Positions 47,502 through 59,449 of a stretch of 64,000 nucleotides of DNA are shown one piece after another. Every line of letters starts with the position of its first letter. Position 1 is the first letter of the stretch. The notes beneath the pieces are model-generated. The model worked only from the letters and a program-made list of their open reading frames with translations. It had not been told where the DNA came from and searched no databases. The position numbers and the translations under genes are program-made. Origin of the DNA: Circinella minor (Eukaryota; Mucoromycota; Mucoromycetes; Mucorales; Lichtheimiaceae); the NCBI GenBank assembly GCA_016758965.1, contig JAEPRB010000016.1, forward strand, positions 248,001-312,000, written 5' to 3'.

Positions 47502-49316
47502 AGTAACTTTAGTGGCAACAGATAATTAAATATTAAGTTTTAGTAACAACGATGGCAGTAATAATAATAATAATAGTAGCAGTAGTAATAAATCAACAGG
47601 TGTAAAAGCGACGAAGTGAACTGGATTACAAAAAAAGAAGATCAGAAAAAAAAAATCTCCCCAATTGCAGATTTTATATGTGAATGATTTTGGTCAAAAA
47701 GCTTGCCACATTTGGTTACATCTGTGTGGATCATTCGGGTGACACTAAATTTCCTAATTGAGGATACACTGAGCAGTTCTCTGACAACTATAAGTTTTTT
47801 TTTTCCCATAAAACTTGTTCCGATGAGAAGATTATTGTCTCTTGATTTATAATATAGTACTTGTGCAAAAAGTTTCTTTTTTGGATATTATTATGTGTTT
47901 TACCGTCAATTATTAAAATCAAGCTGTTGTTGATTTTAATTACCGATGAACTACAACGCCAGATCGTATATGACAAAATCTTATCACTAACGTTGTACAT
48001 CTCTTCGTATAATAAGTGGTGATAACCGAACCTTAAAAAAGCCAATTGGTAATACAAGTGGTGGAGGAATAATATTACTGGTGCAAAAAAAAAAAAGAAA
48101 AAAAAAACGTTTACCCCACAATTAAGAATGTGGGATTGCCCAGTTTTTCTCTTTGATAATTCATTCACACGACGTCTACCTACGCTTCTCGATTAACTAT
48201 TTATCTGAGCTTAGATGCAGTAAGTGCAAAAAATAAAGTGTGAGTAAAAATATGATAGAATTCATACTTTCTTAATAGACATTATCCTGTGAGTGTGAAA
48301 ATGAGAATGTAAGCAAGATGTTGTTGTTTTCTGCTTTACGACATAATGGTGAAGGCGAAAGAAACGTAGTGGGAAAAAGACGATGTTATCGGGACAGTAC
48401 TGAATCATAAAAAAAACCCAACACAAAATCCAAGAGTGTCTGTAAGAAAATTCGTTATAATAGCATTATCATCGTGTTATGTATGAATATCGGGAGAAGT
48501 TTCGAAAGAAAACAATGTAGCTTTAATTTATTAAGGAATTGTTACCTTCCAATTGTTTATAATCGGGTGTTATTCTGACTTCTTCAATTGAGTCAACAAA
48601 AAATTTATCGGTTAATTTACTGTAGTTTGAAAAAAAAATTAAATGCAGAAGAAAATAAGATATTTCATTTGAGGATATTTACATAAAACAGGCGAACAGT
48701 TTCTTTTTGGAAGTCATTCACTTGTAAATACGGGTGAAAGAACCGATATAATATCCGGATTTTATTCCAAGTGGTGTAAATTTTCATTAGTGTCATTTTT
48801 TATGGACCAATCTTCCCACACCTAAGTATGTTTTCAACATCTGTCGTATTGTAATATAATATCATAAACTCTTTATTTTAGATTAAACAAGAGACTCTAA
48901 AAAAGGAAACTGAGGAAGCCCTGTCAATGTAAACAAAAATAAAGAGAGTGATCATGGCTAATCCAAAAATACCTCAGCCCAGTACATATGTGATCGCTAC
49001 TAAGGGATTATCACATGTATACGTACATAATTACTTATGACTTTGTGAACCCATCTTCTATACAAATACTTAAATACCTGTAAAAAGCTATATCATAATA
49101 AATATCATTATATGGACTTTTTATGTAAATATAAGGTTTCGCTTTTCTCAATCTCTGATATTAATGGTTTTTTAATATCTCGATAACAATAATTTTGTAA
49201 CTTGAACATAAATCAATATGTAACTTTTTTTTTGGAGCAAAGAATGTGTTTCAAAGGTATAAATCTAGAAAAACTTTATTCTAATATAAACATATAAAAA
49301 TTACAGATGACTACTG
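47502..49316. other. Intergenic upstream of MFS-6
   Basis: Promoter side of MFS-6 and 3' side of F-box gene 2. A 126-residue minus-strand frame (47788-48168) is low-complexity (Phe run) and has no motif. An AAT/AGT trinucleotide-rich patch occurs at 47555-47592. Confidence 0.4.
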
Positions 49317-51799
49317 CTATTCATCACTTCCAAGATATTCTTCAATCACGAAATCCGTTTGCCCCTCATGATCTTTTTGATCTATTTTGTGTGATGATGT
49401 TATTGTTGATGTACCATGTGTATATCCTTTCACCGTATGTTCTGTATCAGGATCATCCACACGGATAAATATAAATCGATTACGATTTTGTAGCTTCCGA
49501 AAAACATTATGCATCATCTCCTTTGTAATAGCACCACTTGTATCCCATATATCCAAGTTCGTCAGTTTTTCTATATCTGTGAATGCCATCATATCACTTT
49601 CCGAAATTTCATTAAATGGTAACCAAACATGTAAAGTATCCAATGTTCGACTCTGTACTAGATGGCCTAGTATCACTAACAAAACATCCCTGCTCTGAAT
49701 GGGTATCTCTTGTAAATTTAATTTTTGAAGTGTTGTCGATTGTGCGATATAAGGTGCTAGATCCAATAGAAATGCTGTGTCTTCATTTGAATTATTATGT
49801 CGATAGGTAAAATCTACCAATCTACTGTGCTCATTATTCAATACTGGAGCAAACCAATGTCCATTTTGAATAATACCCTCCTTTTCTTGATCATTACGGT
49901 CATCGTCGTCATAATGTGTCTGATATATTGATAGTTTTTGAAGATTGGTCAAAGATGCTAATGCATGAAATAGTTGTGGATGCCAGAAACCAGAACCTTG
50001 AATATTCACTGTTTGAAGAGCTGGAGAAGTAACGATAAGGTTTGCGATCGTTTCTGAGCTAACTTCGTGATCATGTAAGTTTAATACAAGTGTTTGTAAA
50101 CAAGGAGCGCCCAGCAATGAAAGAATATCTAAACATTTATATCGACTAGCCAATGGCGTACCCATATCCAATTCTAAAGTTTCCAAAGTAGTGTGACATT
50201 TACGAAAAGCAGAACTAATAGGTTCATCATTCATTGCTGTACCCAAATCCATTGACCAAAACTTTAATATGAGTTTTTTGATACCAATAGTAGTAGTTGT
50301 ATTACATGATGTCGCGGTTATCGATGTCAATGATGGTTGCATTGATAATGACATAGTAGAATGGTGTTCTTTTTCTTTTTCTTGTTGTTGCTGTCGTTGC
50401 TGAATTGTGTAGTAGGTAGTACAAAGACGTGAATCTGATGTGCCCATATAGATAAATTCTTGGATCTTTGGACAATGTTCACATAACAATGTCAGTATTC
50501 TCGTACAGTTACGATATTTTGGACTATTAAGCGTAAATGATGTTAAATAAGGAGACTGTTGTAATAATGGCACCAAACCAGTGTCTTCATCCATTCCATT
50601 CCTTAAGACAAGTTTTGTGAGACATAAATCTTTTGAGGTCGTTGGTGATACGGACGTTTCCGATGAAAGTACTGAAGGAATAGTTGGAAGCTGATCACCA
50701 ATATAACGTCCATCAAAGTGTTGTGATAACGAGTGTAAATTTTTACATGTTTTTGCTGCTAATATAGCAGATTCCAGAGGATCTCTTTGATCAAGCACTA
50801 AACTGTTTACCCAAGTATGCAATGTCAAGGATGTCAAGGTATTTTGATTGCGTTTCAAAATGATTTCTAACGGTGCTCCTGGACCACAATCACCAGCCTC
50901 TAAAATTGGTGATAGATCATTATTACATTTTGCTTGCCTTGTAAAGGAAAACAAGCTTGAAATAAAACCTTCTTACCTAATGTTTCTAGTTTATCCCAAC
51001 GACGGTCATTAGCAATACCCAGAATCTTTTGAGAAACCTTATGTAATATCACCATATCATCTTTATCCGAACGATTTAAAGTAATCGTTTTTGGTTTATC
51101 TGGAGCAACAGAGTATAAAAGTGGCCCAATATTTTCAAGGTTTGATGACGATGCCATTTCTGAAATATGAATTGTATGCCATAGGGACGATATTCCTTGT
51201 TGTTGTTGATATATAAAATTACGCCAAAAATTACATGTTGATGCAAGTTGAACACGATCTGTCGTAGACATGTAGGACAAAATTTGAGAAACTACTTCAT
51301 ATGGAAGCATTTCGGCTATCCATTGGTTGTACTTTTGGGTAAATGTTGTCAAGTGTTGATATTTGTCGATAAGTAAGGCTCGTTGACGATATGTATTTGA
51401 TACAATGATCGCCCCTCTTTTATATACGTTAGTAGCCTCATGCCATCGACGTTGCAATAGCAGAGTATTGGCGCGTACAAGATATGGATCAGGCCGTATT
51501 AGGTCATTGTTGGGGTTTGCTTGTTTTGCGTCTTCAGCCGCACGATCGTATTTTGATAGCATTTCATAAGCACTAGCACGATGTAATAAAATGACAGACT
51601 CAAGTTCAGATCGTAATAACTCCAAGGCATGAGTGTAAAAGTCGACTGCTTGCGAATAGTTTTGTAGACCATAAGCTTGTTTCCCTTGTTCAAAAGCACG
51701 TTCAGTGGTTGTCATATTAAGTTTTGTTAATGTTAACATTGTATGAGAAGCACCTGGTGTTGCCATTGTGAGCAGTTCTGGGAGAGTGGACGCGACCAT
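49317..51799 (-). CDS. TPR/F-box/LRR protein 2 (2 exons, ~812 aa)
   Basis: Probable SCF substrate adaptor. Exons 51799-50977 and 50932-49317 on the minus strand, joined in phase 1 over a very short 44-bp intron (acceptor GCAAG), about 812 residues. The ATG at 51799 (MVASTLPELL) is the first in frame. TPR pairs at about residues 34-135 (AFEQGKQAYGLQNYSQAVD, LLHRASAYEMLSKYDRAAED, PDPYLVRANTLLLQRRWHEA). The F-box is at about 163-200 (EMLPYEVVSQILSYMST ... LASTCNFWRNF). Leucine-rich repeats fill the C-terminal 500 residues (LCLTKLVLRNGMDEDTG, LQTLVLNLHDHE, LQKLSIYQTHYDDDD). A Gln/Glu-rich low-complexity stretch (QQRQQQQEKEKEHH) interrupts them. The same architecture and intron place occur in the neighbour at 52.3-54.7 kb and at 22.9-25.1 kb. 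Target unknown. Confidence 0.85.
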
Positions 51800-52262
51800 A
51801 TTGACTAAATTCAAAATGTCGAACTAAAAAAAACAAACAAAATGACCAGCCTAGGAACACAAAAAAAAAGGGCTTCACAACTTGTAATAAAAAGAGCATT
51901 GCTCGTAAATGGATTGTGTCACAGTCTAACAAGCTCCAACATATTTGCTATAAAGAACATATTACCAACCATTACATACACGGGATAGTTTTGGAAACAC
52001 ACAAAAAGGTTTTATTTTTCTCCGCCATAAATGAAAATGAACTCAACTAGAATTAATGGTGCCATAGAAGCTAAATACTATAATTAGTCTTGTGATCTTG
52101 CTTTATTTATTTATTTAATAATAATTGGTAAATATTACAATGTGATTTTTACGTTATATAGATTTAATAATACTAATAATAATATACAGTAATAGGTGAA
52201 CAATAGAGCGTGGAGAAGTATATACAATAAAAGTAAGCTCAATTAAAGTTTAGCCTTATTTT
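51800..52262. other. Spacer between F-box genes 2 and 3
   Basis: Head-to-tail spacer of about 460 bp; AT-rich, promoter of F-box 2 on the minus strand. Nothing else seen. Confidence 0.5.
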
Positions 52263-54709
52263 TTAATGGGACAGTCGTGAATGTACATTCTTCCCTTCTT
52301 TGATAAGGTATTGCTCGTCTAATGATTCATAGTCTCCTTTTGGAATAAAAATTGGATCCCTTTTACATCCTGTCAAATAATCACATACAGATCCACTATA
52401 TTGAATGTGTACCACCAATAACCGATCATCCTTTTTTTCCTTTTTCTGAAACAGTTTATATAGTGTGGTCTTGTCAAATACACCTCCTCCAGATGAATCA
52501 TCATAAACAAATAGATATTCTAAATGCTCAATCGCTGCAAACGCCTCAAGTTCCTCTTCCCCTAGTAGCTGACAATCGATACGTATTTTCAAGTGACGAA
52601 CCTGAGAATATCTTAAATTCTTCAATGCTTCTAATAAAATGGAATTCGATAATCGTATACAATTTAATTCGAAATGTCGAATCTTTGATTGTCCAACCAG
52701 TTTGGTAAGTCCCACTACAAATGATGGTAATACTATGGATAATGATACTTGATGTTGTTGTTGAAGTTTGCTCACGGAGGTGTCATCGATTTGATAATCG
52801 TATACAAAATCATAAATATTGAGGTTCGAAAACAAGGGTGCAATGATGCTTTCAGAAAGGATATTATGCTGCGTTTGTCCCTTTCGTTCTTTTAAGGAAA
52901 GATTATCTCGATCTGTTGTAGATATCCTTCGTAATTCTGTACATGTCGATAATGCTTCAAATATTTCTTGATTCCAAAGATTCTTGCCAATGAGATTCAC
53001 TTCTTGTAATACCGGACATGCGAGAATGAGCTTCGCGAGTACTTCCACAGGTGACGTGTTTGTTGGATCCGTTGTTAGTTTTGATGTCACTGTCAATTTC
53101 TTCAATTGAGGTGCACCTAGTTGTGCCAACGTCGCTAATGAATTGTTACCACTTGCAGCGAATTCCAATGAAGTAGTGTCCAAATCCAATGTTTCAAGAC
53201 TAATATAAGCCTTGCAAAATATTATTTTCAATTGTGTATCAACTTTCAATGAATTATAATTATTTCCTTCATTGATTCTATTACCAGACCTCAATACCAA
53301 CTCTTTTAACCATTTGGCATTACCGTTCTGGTGATGCTGTTGTATTTGTCGGGTGTAGGTTGTCAACGATGGTTCAGCTTTTGAGGTATAGTGAAAAAAT
53401 TGTAATACAGGACAATGTTGATGAATCATTTGTAATATTTCCCAGTAGCTAAATATACGTTGTTGGTTGCTAATCTTGAGGGATGCAAGCATTGATGACT
53501 CTTTTAAAAGTTTAATAAAATTACGAGGCTCAGCATCATCTGGTGATACTTCGAGGGTTGTAAGGTGAAAATCAGTTTGCGGTATAAAAGGTGGAATCAG
53601 TCCAGCTGGTATTTTTACATACTGTTGTGGAATCCGTGCAATAATTAACTCGAGCTTTTCGCATAGTTTTGGCCCATCAGTTAGAGCTCCATTACGATAG
53701 ATAGATTTGAAATCACTGTTTAATTTCAACACTTTTAAACTATGTTTGTTAAGAAGAAGAATACCCTCTAGTTGTTTTTTGTTGAATTCTGATATGTCTT
53801 TTTTTTTTGGGGGGGTTTAGAAAATAGGAAAAAAAAATTGTGAGACGAAAATAAATATGAATTCATATGGTTTTTTTTTATATTACCCAAAGTTTCTACT
53901 TGATTCCATTGTCGTTCGCGCATTGTTTTCAAAACCATCATTGAATTATATCCAAGATTATCATCCATATGGCGGGGATAACTTTGAACCATATGTAATA
54001 CAACATGTTTCACTTTATTACCCGGTATCGACTCCAATAGCGAATGGAATCCACGACAAGTTCGAAGATCTTGCGTCACATTAATGCAATTCCACATATC
54101 AGCCCAGTTGTGTAATATATAATCAAACCAAAATTTACATGTTAACGCAAGTTTTCCACGTTCCTTTAACGATAAATAAGACAAAATAGATGAGAGTACT
54201 TCATAAGGTAATAATTGTACAAGCCATTGGTTATGTTGGTCAATTGTATTCATAATTTGTTGATATTGATTTGTAAGTTGAGAGTGTTGAGGATCAGTCA
54301 AAGGAACGTTGACAGCCGCTTTTTTAAAAATGTTTGCTGCTCGACATAAATTACTACCTTGGAGTAATAGAGCGTTCGCTTGTGTTACATATGGGTCAGG
54401 TCGCAATGCCAGTTTTCCGCCCAATGACTCTGCTTGTTGACCATCTTTGACTGTACGGTCATAATCTTCCAGAGCTTCATAAGTAGCAGCTCGATGCAAT
54501 AGTATGATTGAAAGATCAAATTGTAAGTTGGTAATTGCTTCTGAAAATAAATTGACAGCATCGTTGTAGTTTTGTGTAGCATATGCTTGTTTCCCTCGTT
54601 CAAACGCAACTTGTATAGCATTCAGGTCGAGATTTATTGTTGTCAACGATGAATAGGCATCGCCTGGTTTTACTAGTAATGGTAATTGTAGAAACGCTGA
54701 TCTTCCCAT
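52263..54709 (-). CDS. TPR/F-box/LRR protein 3 (2 exons, ~785 aa)
   Basis: Exons 54709-53887 and 53797-52263 on the minus strand, phase 1, about 785 residues. Start MGRSAFLQLPLL at a true ATG. TPR helices at about 34-135 (AFERGKQAYATQNYNDAVN, LLHRAATYEALEDYDRTVKD, PDPYVTQANALLLQGSNL), F-box at about 165-205 (QLLPYEVLSSILSYLSLKER, LALTCKFWFDYI), then leucine-rich repeats (LETLDLDTTSLEF, APQLKKLTVTSKL, CPVLQEVNLIGKNLW). The join was set by alignment with protein 2: VETL followed by DISEFNKKQLEGILLLNK parallels the LEIILKRNQNTL region there. The intron contains a C-rich/A-rich run that makes its acceptor weak-looking. Tandem with protein 2 and clearly its nearest relative. Likely recruits a substrate to an SCF ligase; target unknown. 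Confidence 0.84.
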
Positions 54710-56028
54710 TTTTAATATGAAATGAGGGGTAGAAGAAGTGAGGAAAAAAGAAAAGGGTATATCCTATTTATTTATTTTTAAGCAGGGCTTGAAACAGACA
54801 GACGTTGTCTCTGTGTTACAATCAGTCAAGTCCACTTTGTATTGATTAGATGATCCGATGATAAATAGTCTATAAAACAAATAAGCTAAAACATCTCTAG
54901 TGTCTACGTCATACAGCAGAATCACAATCAGGAGCTTAGGCACATAAAAAAAGTCATTCATTTGAATGATGTTCTACTGACGCTAAATATATGGTAATTA
55001 AATTTGTTGACAGGAGATGTATACAACTTTGGGTGACAGTTATGTAAATAATATCATATTAATAAATGTGTGTGGTTTATAGTGTATCATAAATAACGAT
55101 CAATAGTCATATCTGCAATAAGAAACCATCTCAAATAGCTACAGAGTGCATATTTCATGCTTTTATACAATCGCTTATAAAGCTTATTATTAATGTACGT
55201 ATGTATTCTTTAAGAAAATAAGCGACTAATCAAAGCTGCTACTTTTTGCTTTCTCTTCTTACATAAACTGGTAGCCATAAAGGGCGTTTCTCTTGAGTGG
55301 TTTTTGTCCATAGTAACGAAAAAAGAGTGTAGCACTCTTATATCCTACACATTCATCAGCTGTTTACGACAGGTATTCATATTGTTGATCCTCTTTCACT
55401 ACCATGAGTCGAAATATATCACGTACGTATCGTGGTATAAACCATATAAAACAATTCACACTCGTAGTAATTGTCACTATTTCATAATCGTCATTCTGTG
55501 GTGGTTCTTGCAGTCTCCTCCTTTGTCAAACTTCACTGACCCAATTGGAGAGCTCACTTAAAGCACTTATAAATTTAAGTAAACATTAACCTATGTGTAA
55601 TTATGAAAAAGATAATAGCTAATGTTGATAAAGCCATAACTTCATATAGGTTGAATGAATACATATCAAGCCAGTTGTTTTGTCAAGTTACGCTACATAC
55701 GTTGTCTTTTTTTTTTAATTTACTAATTGAAAAATGACTACAAGCAAAATGATTATTTGATGACTTATTTAAAAAAACTTGCTTCTTCGTTAGACTTAAA
55801 AGTTAGACGATGATGAAGTTTTTTTTTTAAAAAAAAAGTGGATGAGTAAGAAAGAAAAGTCAAAGATGCGCATAAAAAAAAAATTATCCCACATATGCCA
55901 AAAGAAAAAAATGGATTTGACTTTCCGTCCATATTATATTTTTAGACAACAGGTCCAACTCAACTGACTTTTTTTTCCCTTGATCATCTTTTTCATCGTT
56001 CCAACACATCTCCTTTATATATTTAAAC
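54710..56028. other. Divergent intergenic region
   Basis: Between F-box 3 (minus) and prefoldin subunit 6 (plus), so it likely holds both promoters. Frames here (54764-54961 minus, 55304-55561 plus) have no motif. Several T/A homopolymers occur, e.g. 55819-55837, an almost palindromic T9-A9 run. Confidence 0.4.
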
Positions 56029-56754
56029 ATGAGCTCCTTATCTGTATTGGAAGCTAAACTCGAAACTGAATCACGCGCATTCCAACAATTACAAAAGGGT
56101 AAAAAAAATAATATTAAATTAACTCATGATCTTGTTAATATTGTTGTATTTTTAATTTTAACTTTTTTGGCATGTCACTTTTTTTTTTTTTTTTGTAGAA
56201 TTATCTACTGCAATTGAGGCACGTCAACGATTGGATTCTCAACAACAAGAAAATGAAGTTGTTAGCAAGGTATAAATATAAATATAAATATATTATGTTC
56301 TGCTGATATATTTTCGATATCAATAATATATCAATACGCATATATACACACAACAATAAAAAAACGCGAAGCACAGAGAAAAAGAGCGATATTAATATAA
56401 ACGACCATGATATAGGAATTCGAACACTTAGAAGATGATGCTAGTATTTTTAAATTAATCGGTCCTGTATTAGTAAAACAAGAAAAAGGAGAAGCTGTTG
56501 GTAATGTCAAAAATCGATTAGAATTGATCAATAAGGAAATGTAAGTGTATCTGTTATTTTATCTATTTGGCCATTCTCTAGATATATGTATATATACCTA
56601 TTATATTTATACTTATATGTAAATGGTGTTATGAATGTCATATAGTGAACGTATTGAAAAGCAATTACAGGATCTTACTGAAAAGTCTGAAAAGAAAAAG
56701 GGTGAATTGGCACAATTACAAATGCAATTCCAACAAGCGACTGGTAAAGCTTAA
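56029..56754 (+). CDS. YKE2: Prefoldin subunit 6 (4 exons, ~124 aa)
   Basis: Beta-type subunit of prefoldin, the hexameric cytosolic chaperone that hands nascent actin and tubulin to the CCT chaperonin. Exons 56029-56098, 56199-56269, 56416-56540, 56646-56754; all phases close to about 124 residues, the usual family size. Two coiled-coil helices flank a beta-hairpin: N-terminal SVLEAKLETESRAFQQLQKE through QQENEVVSKEFEHL, hairpin SIFKLIGPVLVKQEKGEAVG (a hallmark of subunit 6), then C-terminal helix VKNRLELINKEIERIEKQLQ and LTEKSEKKKGELAQLQ. The gene ends 288 bp from the convergent DUF2415-like gene. Confident assignment; yeast name used by orthology. Confidence 0.94.
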
Positions 56755-57042
56755 TAATAATGTAATAATAATAATAATAATAAACATTTGTATTAAAAAA
56801 AGATTGTATATGTAATTAAGTGGGGAAAAAAAAGAAGTGGATGAATTGGATTTGTATATGTGCAAAAAGAAAAAAAAACAAATTTTGAGAAATGCAGGAT
56901 AAAAAAAAATGATCAATGTGTGATGTGATATGAGTGTGTGTGTGTCTAGTGTAAAATTGCGAAGAAAGAGCAAAAGGGGAGGAAAGGGTAAAGGGATTTG
57001 TACAATTGGAGTGTATAAAGTAAAAAGAAAAGAGATGATTTT

Positions 57043-58905
57043 TTAAGCCAAAAATCGACGTGCACTTGGAAACTGTCGTCTAGCAACCGTATCGACGGGC
57101 AATTGAATTAGATCTGTTTCCAAAGCAACCAAAATGGATCGGTTGTCAGATGAAAAGGTCAAACCAGCAATATGAGCATCTCTCTCTTTTGGTCCAAGAC
57201 GAATAATTTGACGTGTTTCATAAGTTCGGGTATCAACAATATTAACATTTGATACATGTTCAGCATACGCTAATAGATCCAGGGGTCCTTTGCTGAATTG
57301 AATACTACGCGGAGCATTTCGAGTTTCACGAGATTCAACAGATCCCAGTTGAGCCATTAATTGGTATGTATGAGCATCGTAGACTTGTACTAATCCATTT
57401 TGTGTGCTGACTGCAAACACATCGGAGGTTGGTTTCCACGCACATGCTAATAAAGCTGCTCCTTCTGTTACTATATTGTAAAACAATTAAACCCAACAAT
57501 ATCAGTATTTCATTTCAAGTCAGTTTCCTCTTTTTCATTTTCTTCATATATGTATATAAATTTATTCCCAAAGAAGAAAAAAAACTGTATGTTACCTTTA
57601 AGTTCTTTAATACGTTGATAATCAGAAATTTGATAAATGTATACATAACCATTATCACAAACAGCTAACATTTTTTCACCATCAGGACTCATTGCAACTA
57701 TAAAAAAAAAAGGATTGACAAATTGGGTTTAGTATTAATAACAAGTGAGATGATCACGGAATATTTTCCAACTTTAAATTTATATATGCATAGTATTACA
57801 TTATATAATGATATCTATGTAGTTATTTTATTTTACCTTGATTAATAGCAGCCGGCATATCAAGTAATACGAGCTTTTGCATGTTAGGTATAGAATAAAC
57901 ACTTATGGTTTGGTCATTGTTACAAATCGTCACGCGGAGATCGCCGTCATTTTGGTGTTGAGACAATCTGACACAGTTGTTCATACCCAGACCAACTTTT
58001 AGCGTTGCATACCTAAATTATTTTTATATACATTATTTTATATATTAGTTTTATCAGGTACACAACTACGACAAATCAGACAACAGCCTTCTTGAAATAC
58101 TAATAATAGAGTTTATAACATACCAATCAGTAGATAAACTCTTGATCATTACCATACCACGATGACCAGCAAGAGCAATATATCCATAACTAAGATAAAT
58201 AAGTATAATAATAAATAACAATGAGTGGACTAATAAGGTAAAGATAGTAAACCGACAGTTACAGAAAAAAAAAGCTTACCCAGAATCTAATGTTGTTGGT
58301 GCATAGGGAAGATTATCCATTATTAACGAATCTGAATTCGTTTCTGTATTATACTAAAATAGTGTTTATATATAAATATTTTAATTTTAGTTTACACGGA
58401 ATAAATAATATTCGTTATTATACTTTTACTAAAATGATGGAAAAAAAAAAACCAAGATCTTACAGAATAGAGTGATTCATGATAAGGATGTACAATAGTA
58501 TTACGAGTATCGCAACAAGAGATGAGATTTCGAAGTTGCCTTTTTTTTTTAACAAAATATTATATAAGATAAGCATATTTGTTTTCCACAAACATAAACT
58601 CAAATATAAATAATAATAATTAGGAGAAATAGAATCATTAATTTTACCAGTTTTGAATAGTTGTTTTAATATTATCATGCGTTTTATTATCACGTATAAA
58701 CACTCCATCGTTGGATCTAAAAAACCAAACAGGTCATTATTTTGGTGTAAGTATATAAAGACAATCCTTTCAGTTACAGTTACGTATGTTGTATGTAATC
58801 TTTTATTAATTAATAATAATAAAAAACGTACAAGATAGGTGCTGACTCCATCATAATGGATTGTTGATATTGTTGTTCTGAAGTATTTTTCTTATTTATG
58901 ACCAT
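57043..58905 (-). CDS. WD40-like protein with DUF2415-type C-terminus (8 exons, ~354 aa)
   Basis: Exons on the minus strand: 58905-58832, 58716-58648, 58539-58464, 58353-58280, 58189-58124, 58012-57837, 57697-57596, 57470-57043; phases close to about 354 residues. Start MVINKKNTSEQQYQ. The N-part includes NWQLRNLISCCDTRNTIVH, a motif I associate with fungal DUF2415 proteins. Beta-propeller blades follow: YIALAGHRGMVMIKSL, LRVTICNNDQTISVYSIP, VAMSPDGEKMLAVCDNGYVY and CAWKPTSDVFAVSTQNGLVQ. The end has IAGLTFSSDNRSILVALETD and RRQFPSARRFLA. Likely a seven-bladed propeller scaffold; no activity is assignable. The eight small exons in 1.9 kb are typical of an old conserved gene here. The DUF label rests on recognition of two phrases; the WD40 nature is firm. 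Confidence 0.83.
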
Positions 58906-59449
58906 TGTTAAAAAAAAAAAGTTGTAAATATTGTTTGTTGTTGCGTTTAATAATGAGGAATAATAATAATAAAAGAGAAGATAAAAGTGTTTTTTTTTAT
59001 CGAATCAACTTTTTTTTTTTGCTTTATAAATACGAATTTGTGCAGAATTTTTTTTTTATTTCTGATCAATCTAATAAGGAAACTCTCCGAAATGGACCAA
59101 TCAGCCAATAGCTTTCCATCGGGTTTGTACCGCGGAAATACACACACACACACACACTCTCTCTCTCTCTCTCTCCTCTTTCTTCATCATTTTTTTAGCG
59201 CATTTTTTAAGGGTTCATATGATGGACGAATTATAAGCTAATATTATTTCACTCAGGGGGGATTCAAAATATTTATCTTAAATTATTTTAAGCTTGTTTG
59301 TTTTGTATCCCCATCCACCACCACCATCACCTCCCCACTTCATTCTTTCGTCTGTCAAAAAGTATAAACATGCATACTTTGAATCAAACTTCTCCGCTGT
59401 GACAAACATAGAATAAAATATAAATAACCAACACGTGCGTCTGTTTGTT
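58906..59449. other. Spacer with microsatellite
   Basis: Tail-to-head spacer: promoter of the DUF2415-like gene and 3' region of the GPATCH1 gene. Includes a compound CA/CT repeat and a CCACCACCACCATCACC tract at about 59314-59332. No gene. Confidence 0.5.
59139..59178. repeat. Compound (CA)n(CT)n microsatellite
   Basis: About nine CA units followed directly by about eleven CT units, 230 bp upstream (minus-strand sense) of the DUF2415-like start. Confidence 0.85.

Noticed and set aside
47788..48168. 126-residue minus-strand frame upstream of MFS-6
   Set aside because: Driven by homopolymer tracts (Phe run); no recognisable domain.
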